A stretch of DNA of 34,231 nt, taken from Thalassocella blandensis (GTDB lineage Bacteria > Pseudomonadota > Gammaproteobacteria > Pseudomonadales > Cellvibrionaceae). Where the stretch lies: NCBI GenBank assembly GCA_945882995.1, contig CAMCXE010000013.1, positions 1-34,231 of the forward strand. Reading direction: 5' to 3'. Below the pieces are notes generated by a model. It saw nothing but the letters and a program-made list of their open reading frames with translations. It did not search any database and was not told the DNA's origin. This document shows positions 28,059-34,231 of this stretch, in pieces. The translations under genes and the position numbers were made by a program. Each line of letters begins with the position of its first letter. The stretch's first letter is position 1.

Positions 28059-30275
28059 CTAGGCGTTCTCGCGCAGCCGCCCAACCAACCGCGTCATAAT
28101 GCGGTCGAACATGGGCCTCGAGTCCAGCACACGTACACGTTGACTTTGTAGATCCAACGCCAGATTTTTACACGTTTTTTCCATCACTTTGGCGCCGAGT
28201 CTATTCACAAAAAGGTAGGTATCCCCATCCAATTTTGTGGTCAGTTTCCCGCGCAGCTGTTTGCCCGACACCTCATCCGTGCTCTCCACCCAAGTTCCCA
28301 AGGGCATGTCTTTGGCTGCCACATAATACTGGTTAAAGAGTTCTTGGTGACGGGCCATGTGCCGCTCAATGGGCGTCATATCATTCCAAGATTTTGGGCT
28401 CTGCTGCCCATGCCCCAGCTCATCGAGCTGCGCATCCGTGATCGCGTGAAAGGACTCGGTGGGAAGCTGCTGGCGACTAATGCCCTGCAGCGTTTGCTCT
28501 AAATCCTGCACTATGGCATTACGCTCGCTCGCGTCACTGAGAATATTGGCCAAACCGGCCTCTATTGCATCCAACAACTGAGGCAACATACGCTCGCGAC
28601 GACTCGGTGAGCGAGAGTCCTCATGCTCATGACATAGCCAAATCAAATCGACAATGGTTTGTTCAGCGGCCAACCATTCCGCGCTGCTAGGGCCGCGCCG
28701 TAAATGAATAAACGTGAGCGCCTGCAGCCAGTATCCCGTTAGAAAATTGCCAACGTTATCCTGCAGGGCTAGGTCGCGTATTTTTTCATAAATGAGCGCT
28801 TGAGCCGCTAGACGCGCCTGCACTAAACGGTGCTGCCCTTCCTCGGCCTGCAAAGTGCGCTGCTCAACCAGCGTAGATTTGCGTTTTTCCTTGTCGAGTA
28901 ACGCCTGCAAAGACGCTTGCGCCTCCGCAAAAATACTATCGTCAGCTTGATAGTAATGATTAATATGCTGCACCAACTCAAACATTTTTAAATACACTGG
29001 GTCTTTATCGAGCGGCTTGGTATCGTCCAGCTCTAATCCGGCTCCGGTGATCCCGTTAATCAACTGGCGCGCGGGGTGATTTTCCTCATCAAAAAATTGG
29101 CTGTCGCGCATAGCCACTTTCAGGATGGGAATTTGCAAACGGCAAACTAAGGACTGCACGGCGATAGGGAGGTTTTCATCCGCCAATACCTCATCAAAAA
29201 ACAGCGCCACCAAATTAATCACGTCTTCGTCGGCTTGTTGCAAAGCCTGCGGCTCTGCAGCGTCGTTACTCGCCAACAGGTCCGAGACAATTTCCCCAAT
29301 CATATTGCGAGGAAGGTCGCTACTAAGCGTCTGTTCAATTTTTTGCTGAGCGAGAGTGAGCAATTGGCTTAACTCCGCATGCGGCATCACTGGGCCTGGG
29401 TTTGCGGTGTAGATATAGCAATTAATGGCGGGAGCCCGCCCTTGATGGCTCGAGCCATACGAAGCATTGCGCGCCGCCGCCATGAGTATGCCTAAGGCGG
29501 CGGGATTCAGCGAAAACGGTGCCGCGGGAGTGTTGCGAGTGGCGGGTGCCGCCATGGCTGCGCCGGCTTGAGGGCGGGTGTGTACAGGGTACTTCGCCTC
29601 CTCCGCACTGCGCGACTGGCGAGCCACTTTTGGCAAAATTCCTGCGTCGATTAACACCTGATTGGCTAGGCGATACACATTGCCCATTTGCCCCAACAGG
29701 TGCTTTTCGAACATTTTCAACACGATAAGCTTGCCCTTCAAATTAACCGAAAGCTTACTATTACAGGCGTCAACGAAGGCGTCGGCCAGTTGTTGCGGGT
29801 CAAGAGGGTTGTTCTGCTCGGTAATTGGTACAGGTGTGACAACAAGATCTAGGCGCGCGCAGAGTTCGTGCAGCTCCTCGCTATAAAGTGCTCGCGCTCT
29901 GGAGATCATAGTGGTCCTAGCCAGATCAATCTCCATGTCCTCACCGTCAATGATGGCCAAGGTTACCGGTTCCTCATCCAAACTGTAGCTGCCACCTAAT
30001 TCGTGCATGTCGAGTAGCTTGGAAAACCCCTTGCCGATGAGATACAAAAAGCGTTTCGCCGCGCCCTCGCGCCCCATGCGAATATCGCGCATAGCCTCGA
30101 AATACAGGTTCGCCTCTTGATTGCTAGACGCCCGCTTCGACAAGTCGTAGAACAAATCGTCAACCGCCGAAAACATGTGCGCCAGCAACTGCTCGCCCCC
30201 CAGCAGCGCATGGGTTTTAATCTGTTCTAATAATTTAGCCGTTTGCACGGCGTCAGAACCTTTGCTGGAAATCAT
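28059..30275 (-). CDS. DUF1631 family protein with PilZ-like C-terminus
   Basis: 738 aa cytoplasmic protein of the DUF1631 family, found in gamma- and betaproteobacteria. It is mostly helical, with a coiled-coil-like stretch around 470-510 (LQALLDKEKRKSTLVEQRTLQAEEGQHRL). The low-complexity, Ala/Pro-rich region at about 215-285 separates two helical halves. The last 90 residues (LGTWVESTDEVSGKQLRGKLTTKLDGDTYLFVNRLGAKVMEKT) look like a PilZ-type beta-barrel, but the Arg-rich c-di-GMP motif is not evident, so ligand binding is doubtful. Function unknown. It is transcribed toward prsK, 188 bp away, and is divergent from trpG. No clear ribosome site precedes the ATG. Confidence 0.85.
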   Translation of the reverse strand: MISSKGSDAVQTAKLLEQIKTHALLGGEQLLAHMFSAVDDLFYDLSKRASSNQEANLYFEAMRDIRMGREGAAKRFLYLIGKGFSKLLDMHELGGSYSLDEEPVTLAIIDGEDMEIDLARTTMISRARALYSEELHELCARLDLVVTPVPITEQNNPLDPQQLADAFVDACNSKLSVNLKGKLIVLKMFEKHLLGQMGNVYRLANQVLIDAGILPKVARQSRSAEEAKYPVHTRPQAGAAMAAPATRNTPAAPFSLNPAALGILMAAARNASYGSSHQGRAPAINCYIYTANPGPVMPHAELSQLLTLAQQKIEQTLSSDLPRNMIGEIVSDLLASNDAAEPQALQQADEDVINLVALFFDEVLADENLPIAVQSLVCRLQIPILKVAMRDSQFFDEENHPARQLINGITGAGLELDDTKPLDKDPVYLKMFELVQHINHYYQADDSIFAEAQASLQALLDKEKRKSTLVEQRTLQAEEGQHRLVQARLAAQALIYEKIRDLALQDNVGNFLTGYWLQALTFIHLRRGPSSAEWLAAEQTIVDLIWLCHEHEDSRSPSRRERMLPQLLDAIEAGLANILSDASERNAIVQDLEQTLQGISRQQLPTESFHAITDAQLDELGHGQQSPKSWNDMTPIERHMARHQELFNQYYVAAKDMPLGTWVESTDEVSGKQLRGKLTTKLDGDTYLFVNRLGAKVMEKTCKNLALDLQSQRVRVLDSRPMFDRIMTRLVGRLRENA

Positions 30276-30313
30276 TTCGAGGTATCCAAGCTTGGATGGA
30301 AGTTCAGCAGGCA

Positions 30314-30359
30314 GTTGAAAAACGTTGGCCGCAGCAGCCGAGTAACCGAGTTTTTCAAC
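30314..30359. repeat. Inverted repeat GTTGAAAAAC / GTTTTTCAAC
   Basis: Perfect 10 bp arms at 30314-30323 and 30350-30359 with a 26 nt spacer, about 40 bp before the DUF1631 start. The same 10-mer occurs once more at 27979-27988, just past the far end of that gene, where it overlaps another small hairpin. Confidence 0.6.
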
Positions 30360-30662
30360 CGCCCGTTAGACATCAAGTTAAGCCGGTTAAGGCCCGCGCG
30401 CAGGAACGGTTCGCAACTAATAGCCAAGTTTAAGCAGAATCTGTTCCCAATGCAGAGAAATACCAACAAACAGCCCTTAAAATTTAAAATTTCGGCTATC
30501 TCCGGCAAAAAATTGTGTTATTCAACGGCGGAGCTGCGTAGCTTGGGTCATTGCAGGGGTTGCGTAACGGTAAATAACCTTTGCCCTGTTAAAAAATTCG
30601 ACAAAAAAGCTGGGCGCAACGCAAAAAAATCGGTGCTTCGCTGTAAAAAGCCGCGGCTTCCG

Positions 30663-30668
30663 TATAAT
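30663..30668 (+). promoter_or_regulatory. -10 box of the trp operon
   Basis: TATAAT exactly, 33 bp before the trpG ATG. The best -35 is weak (CTGTAA at 30641-30646, 16 bp spacing). No operator can be named. Confidence 0.55.
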
Positions 30669-30700
30669 GCCCAGCTCTCGCGTATAACTTGGAACACCCC

Positions 30701-31279
30701 ATGTTGCTGATGATTGATAATTACGATTCATTTACCTACAACCTTGTGCAATATTTTGCCGAGCTGGGCGCCGAGGTTAAGGTTATCCGTAATGATGAAT
30801 TGACTATTGAACAGATTCAGGCACTCAAACCCGAGCGTATCGTCATTTCCCCTGGCCCCTGCACGCCATCCGAAGCCGGCGTATCCATTGGTGCCATCAA
30901 AACATTTGCTGGCCATGTGCCAATTTTAGGCGTCTGCTTGGGTCACCAAAGTATTGGCCAAGCCTTCGGCGGCAATATCATCCGCGCCAAAGCGGTAATG
31001 CACGGCAAGGTGTCGGCAATCCATCATCAGCAACAGGGCGTGTTTAAAAACCTGCCCAGCCCTTACACGGCTACCCGCTACCATTCACTGGTGATTGAGC
31101 AGTCCAGCCTCCCCGCTGAATTAGAAATCACCGCCTGGACTCAGACGGCGGATGGCAGCTTGGATGAAATTATGGGTGTGCGTCACCGCCACCTCGCCAT
31201 CGAGGGGGTGCAATTCCACCCTGAATCAATCCTCAGCGAGCACGGCCATCAGCTGCTGCAAAATTTTCTTAACATCTGA
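30701..31279 (+). CDS. trpG: Anthranilate synthase component II (glutaminase)
   Basis: 192 aa class-I glutamine amidotransferase that feeds ammonia to TrpE to form anthranilate from chorismate. The nucleophile Cys79 sits in [15 protein letters not shown], and His173-Glu175 in VQFHPES complete the triad. [10 protein letters not shown] is the oxyanion-side strand. It could also serve p-aminobenzoate synthesis, as many single TrpG/PabA proteins do. trpE is not adjacent; in Pseudomonas-type genomes it lies a short distance away, upstream. Start ATG 30701, four codons after a TTG that lacks support. trpD follows after 14 bp. Confidence 0.95.
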   Translation: MLLMIDNYDSFTYNLVQYFAELGAEVKVIRNDELTIEQIQALKPERIVISPGPCTPSEAGVSIGAIKTFAGHVPILGVCLGHQSIGQAFGGNIIRAKAVMHGKVSAIHHQQQGVFKNLPSPYTATRYHSLVIEQSSLPAELEITAWTQTADGSLDEIMGVRHRHLAIEGVQFHPESILSEHGHQLLQNFLNI

Positions 31280-31293
31280 TCACAAGGTCGGTT

Positions 31294-32328
31294 ATGGACA
31301 TCAAACAAGCACTCACCGAACTCGTGGAAGGCAACTCACTTAATCAGGCGCAGACAGCCGATGTGATGCGCCAAATCATGACCGGGCAAGCTAGCCCCGC
31401 ACAAATTGGCGGGTTTTTAGTGGCTCTACGTATAAAAGGGGAAACCGCCGATGAAATTGCCGGCGCCGTGCAGGTGATGCGCGAACTCCTAACCCCTGTG
31501 AGTATTCAAGTGGGCCCCTTGGTTGACACCTGCGGCACTGGCGGCGATGGCGCCTCGCTGTTTAATGTTTCTACCGCTGGCGCCTTCGTAGTCGCCGCGG
31601 CGGGAGGCAAAGTGGCCAAACATGGCAACCGCTCCATAACCAGCGTCACCGGCAGCGCCGACCTGCTCGAGGCAGCGGGTGTATCGCTAAACCTCACACC
31701 CGAGCAAGTCGCTAAGTGTGTGGAATCCTTGGGTGTGGGCTTTATGTTCGCCCAAGCCCATCATAGCGCTATGCGCCACGCCATAGGCCCGCGCCGTGAA
31801 CTGGGCCTGCGCACCCTATTTAATATTCTTGGCCCCATGACCAACCCAGCGGGCGCCAAGCGCCAAGTCATCGGCGTGTTTGACGTCAAATTTTGTCGCT
31901 TGATGGCCGAAGTGCTAGGACGCTTAGGTAGCGAGCATGTATTGGTCATCCACTCAGCGGATGGGTTGGACGAAATTAGTGTGGCCGGCCCCACCCATGT
32001 GGCGGAATATCGCGCAGGTCAAGTCAGCGAATTCACCATACGGCCGGAAGACTTTGGCATGACCGAACAGTCCCTCGAAGGCTTGGCCGTGGGCTCAGCC
32101 GAAGAATCCCTTGCCCTGATTAAGGATGCCCTCACCAAACGCTCGGGCCGTCACGCCCAAAAAGCCGCCGACATGATCGCCCTCAATGCGGGTGCCGCAC
32201 TCTATGTGGCGGGCATTACGGCTAGCTTGGTGCAGGGCGTAGCTCTGGCAGAGGACGTAATAGCCAGCGGCCTAGCCTATGAAAAACTCAAAGACTTGGT
32301 GGAGTTTTCCGCCTGTTTTTCCGCCTAA
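31294..32328 (+). CDS. trpD: Anthranilate phosphoribosyltransferase
   Basis: 344 aa enzyme that joins anthranilate to phosphoribosyl pyrophosphate in tryptophan synthesis. Landmarks: the glycine-rich phosphoribosyl pyrophosphate loop [26 protein letters not shown], and [27 protein letters not shown] and DEIS-type residues bind metal. Full length, typical of the family. AAGG lies 6 nt before the ATG. It is the middle gene of trpGDC and is followed by trpC after 31 bp. Confidence 0.97.
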   Translation: MDIKQALTELVEGNSLNQAQTADVMRQIMTGQASPAQIGGFLVALRIKGETADEIAGAVQVMRELLTPVSIQVGPLVDTCGTGGDGASLFNVSTAGAFVVAAAGGKVAKHGNRSITSVTGSADLLEAAGVSLNLTPEQVAKCVESLGVGFMFAQAHHSAMRHAIGPRRELGLRTLFNILGPMTNPAGAKRQVIGVFDVKFCRLMAEVLGRLGSEHVLVIHSADGLDEISVAGPTHVAEYRAGQVSEFTIRPEDFGMTEQSLEGLAVGSAEESLALIKDALTKRSGRHAQKAADMIALNAGAALYVAGITASLVQGVALAEDVIASGLAYEKLKDLVEFSACFSA

Positions 32329-32359
32329 CTTATCTGCGAACGCTCGCCAAGAGATTACC

Positions 32360-33160
32360 GTGACCTCAACGCCTACAATTCTGCGCAAGATCATCCAGCG
32401 CAAACATGAAGAAATCCGCGAGCGCCAAGCACAGCGCTCACTGGAACAATTGCGCGCTGCCGCTGCAGCCCAAGCCCCTTGCCGTGGTTTTGAAGCGGCC
32501 ATGGCAAGCCGTATCGAACAGCGCCAAGCTGCAGTCATCGCTGAGATCAAAAAAGCCTCACCCAGCAAAGGCGTGATTCGCGAAAATTTCGACCCCGTGG
32601 CTATTGCGCAAAGTTATGAAGCCGCTGGGGCCGCCTGCCTGTCCGTGCTCACCGATGTGGATTTTTTTCAGGGCGCCGATGTATACCTGCAGCAGGCCCG
32701 CGCCGCCACGGCCCTCCCAGTTATCCGCAAAGATTTTATTGTTGATCCCTACCAGATAGTAGAAGCCCGGGCCCTCGGCGCAGACTGCATATTGCTCATC
32801 GCGGCAGCCCTCGCCCCCAATCAACTGCACGACTTAAATCAGGAGGCTAAAGCACAAGGCTTGGATGTTTTAGTGGAGGTGCACAATGAGGAAGAATTGG
32901 TATTGGCCCTTGAATTGCCCAATCGCATGGTAGGCATTAACAATCGCGATTTACACAGCTTTGCCGTGAGTTTGGACACCACCTACCGATTGCTGGAACA
33001 AATTCCCGCCGATAAATTAGTCATCACCGAAAGTGGCATAGTCTCGCGCGACGATGTAACCGCCATGAACGATAAAGGTGTATTCGGTTTTTTGGTGGGG
33101 GAATCTTTTATGCGGGCGCCGAGCCCTGGAGCGAAACTCGCGGAATTATTTTTTAGCTGA
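32360..33160 (+). CDS. trpC: Indole-3-glycerol phosphate synthase
   Basis: 266 aa TIM barrel that closes the indole ring from carboxyphenylamino-deoxyribulose phosphate. The catalytic Lys is in [12 protein letters not shown], with [41 protein letters not shown] and ITESGI following. It is monofunctional, with no TrpF domain attached. I chose GTG at 32360 because GAG lies 6 nt upstream and the protein then begins as in Pseudomonas ([10 protein letters not shown]). A longer in-frame start at 32279 would overlap the end of trpD and is unlikely. Confidence 0.95.
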   Translation: MTSTPTILRKIIQRKHEEIRERQAQRSLEQLRAAAAAQAPCRGFEAAMASRIEQRQAAVIAEIKKASPSKGVIRENFDPVAIAQSYEAAGAACLSVLTDVDFFQGADVYLQQARAATALPVIRKDFIVDPYQIVEARALGADCILLIAAALAPNQLHDLNQEAKAQGLDVLVEVHNEEELVLALELPNRMVGINNRDLHSFAVSLDTTYRLLEQIPADKLVITESGIVSRDDVTAMNDKGVFGFLVGESFMRAPSPGAKLAELFFS

Positions 33161-33183
33161 GAGGGGTTCCGCTTACAAGAATG

Positions 33184-33233
33184 AAGCCCCCGCAAGACGC
33201 ACACCCAATGTTGGCGGCGCCTTACGCGGGCTT
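33184..33233. terminator. Possible bidirectional hairpin between trpC and crp
   Basis: AAGCCC-CC-CGC at 33184-33193 pairs with GCGGGCTT at 33226-33233 with a two-base bulge. It lies in the 86 bp convergent gap. T/A runs are short, so confidence is low. Confidence 0.35.
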
Positions 33234-33246
33234 AAGGATGACGTAA

Positions 33247-33879
33247 TTAGCGGGTACCGAAGACCACCATGGTTTTGCCTTTTACCGTTACCAAACCCTG
33301 ATCTTCTAATGTTTTGAGTACGCGTCCAACCATTTCACGGGAGCAGCCGACAATACGGCCTATCTCTTGGCGGGTAATTTTAATCTGCATGCCGTCAGGG
33401 TGTGTCATAGCGTCCGGCTCTTTACACAGTTCCAAGAGCGTGCGCGCTACCCGACCTGTTACGTCTAAAAACGCGAGGTCCCCAACCTTACGCGTGGTCG
33501 CCCGCAGGCGTCGCGCCATTTGCAAACCCAAGGCAAATAAGAACTCTGGGTGAATGGCCGAAATTTCCATAAATTTGGCGTAACTGATTTCGCCAATTTC
33601 ACACTCTGTCTTGGCTCGCACCCAAGCGCTGCGATTATCTTTCTCGTCAAACAAGCCCATCTCACCGAAAAAATCGCCATCGTTAAGGTAGGCCACAATC
33701 ATTTCACGGCCTTCATCGTCTTCAATTAATACCGTTACCGACCCCTTAATAATGTAGTACAGCGAGTCGCTCTTGTCCCCGGCATAAATTAAGGTGCTTT
33801 TGGACGGGTAACGGCGGCGGTGGCAATGCGCTAGAAAAGTTTCAACATTTCGAATGTGTGGAGAGAGTGCGATAGCCAA
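33247..33879 (-). CDS. crp: cAMP receptor protein Crp/Vfr
   Basis: 210 aa global regulator, very close to Pseudomonas Vfr. The cyclic-nucleotide-binding barrel (about 15-125) has [12 protein letters not shown] and [13 protein letters not shown], with the Arg-Ser that hold cAMP phosphate. A dimer helix follows, then the winged helix-turn-helix with recognition segment [21 protein letters not shown] (about 165-185). [34 protein letters not shown] is nearly identical to Vfr. The start codon is most likely TTG at 33879: GAGGAA lies 7 nt upstream and the product then aligns with the Vfr N-terminus. A second TTG at 33900 would add seven residues. No clear TGTGA-N6-TCACA site was found upstream. Confidence 0.95.
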   Translation of the reverse strand: MAIALSPHIRNVETFLAHCHRRRYPSKSTLIYAGDKSDSLYYIIKGSVTVLIEDDEGREMIVAYLNDGDFFGEMGLFDEKDNRSAWVRAKTECEIGEISYAKFMEISAIHPEFLFALGLQMARRLRATTRKVGDLAFLDVTGRVARTLLELCKEPDAMTHPDGMQIKITRQEIGRIVGCSREMVGRVLKTLEDQGLVTVKGKTMVVFGTR

Positions 33880-34231
33880 GAGAATATTCCTCGAATCCAA
33901 AGTGAGCCGATTCTAAATGTAAATTCCGGTGCGGGGTCAAAGGCCCGAACACCCGAATGCTGCAAAATGGTAAGTGCCAAGCCGGCACAAAACCTTAGCT
34001 GCTGAACAGTCAAACCGAGAGTGTTTAGTTATTTTTGAAATTATAGACGCTTCAAAAGGATTTTCCGCTTGCAGAGTGAAATCATTACGGCTAGCCGTCA
34101 AGTACACATCGTGGAATCATGAGATTTTTGGTACAAATTCCACATTTTTTGAGGGTGGCGGGAGCGAACGCCTGTGCTAGTCTGCTGTCCGCGCCACAAA
34201 TTGAATGAATTCAGCGTGGACAAGACGATGC
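33880..34231. other. Region upstream of crp to window end
   Basis: 352 bp without a supported gene. It should hold the crp promoter (minus) and perhaps a divergent promoter toward the right edge, where TTGAGG near 34149 and GCTAGT near 34173 loosely resemble -35 and -10. The sequence ends before any plus-strand gene starts. Confidence 0.4.

Larger units (their letters stand above)
30276..30700. other. Divergent intergenic region, DUF1631 / trpG
   Basis: 425 bp without a credible gene. It contains an inverted repeat at 30314-30359, the palindrome TCCAAGCTTGGA near 30286, several A-tracts (30590-30630) and the trpG promoter box. With a start point near 30675 the trpG leader is only about 26 nt, too short for a Trp-codon leader peptide or attenuator. 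Confidence 0.5.

Noticed and set aside
30669-30700. Trp leader peptide or attenuator before trpG
   Set aside because: The leader implied by the TATAAT box is about 26 nt, with no room for a leader peptide or alternative hairpins.
33880-34000. Autoregulatory Crp site upstream of crp
   Set aside because: No TGTGA-N6-TCACA-like sequence was found; only half-matches such as GGCTCACTTTGG.

Overview
This window reads as a chromosomal segment of a gammaproteobacterium, most likely a marine polysaccharide-degrading relative of Cellvibrio, Saccharophagus or Simiduia. Three things suggest this. The core-gene order kdsA-eno-ftsB-ispD-ispF / truD-nlpD-rpoS and trpGDC-crp matches Pseudomonas-type genomes. 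Two large secreted lipoproteins carry the long poly-serine linkers typical of Cellvibrio-like bacteria. A PrsK/PrsR pair of the PEP-CTERM/exosortase type is present. The genus is an inference.

Layout. 1-13.3 kb, almost all on the minus strand: pyrG-kdsA-eno-ftsB-ispD-ispF, a packed housekeeping run with 1-11 nt overlaps, then truD, nlpD and rpoS further along. In Pseudomonas, ispF is followed by truD-surE-pcm-nlpD-rpoS. Here a two-gene accessory unit sits between ispF and truD: a three-heme, malectin-like poly-Ser lipoprotein with DUF1587/1595/1592/1588/1585 segments, and a Tat-type DUF1552 protein. surE and pcm are absent, and an AT-rich 233 bp gap takes their place. 13.3-15 kb is gene-poor: one low-GC SpoU methyltransferase and a 78 bp palindromic element flanked by TA. 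15-24 kb is accessory: a transglutaminase-like/TPR protein, a poly-Ser LRR metzincin lipoprotein, a LysE exporter, a DUF2167 membrane protein, a DUF4823 lipoprotein, several small unknown proteins and a PilZ protein. 24.2-30.3 kb holds prsR, prsK and a large DUF1631 protein with a PilZ-like C-terminus, all on minus. 30.7-33.9 kb holds trpG-trpD-trpC (plus), convergent with crp/vfr (minus).

The most interesting non-coding structure is a palindromic, TTAA-flanked element present twice. One 101 bp copy sits exactly at the rpoS stop codon. The second copy, about 164 bp, lies 21 kb away between two divergent genes and carries another hairpin of about 65 bp nested at its centre. Neither copy codes for anything, so both look like MITEs, and the TTAA target suggests mobilisation by an IS1380/piggyBac-like transposase encoded elsewhere.

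Functional links: nlpD and rpoS are neighbours as usual, and rpoS is probably read partly from within nlpD. The DUF1592/DUF1552 pair should act outside the cytoplasm as a redox/hydrolase-type couple of unknown substrate. PrsK/PrsR implies sigma-54-dependent control of extracellular matrix or PEP-CTERM genes elsewhere in the genome. No exosortase and no PEP-CTERM protein is seen here. No rRNA, tRNA, CRISPR array, phage gene or intact transposase gene was found.
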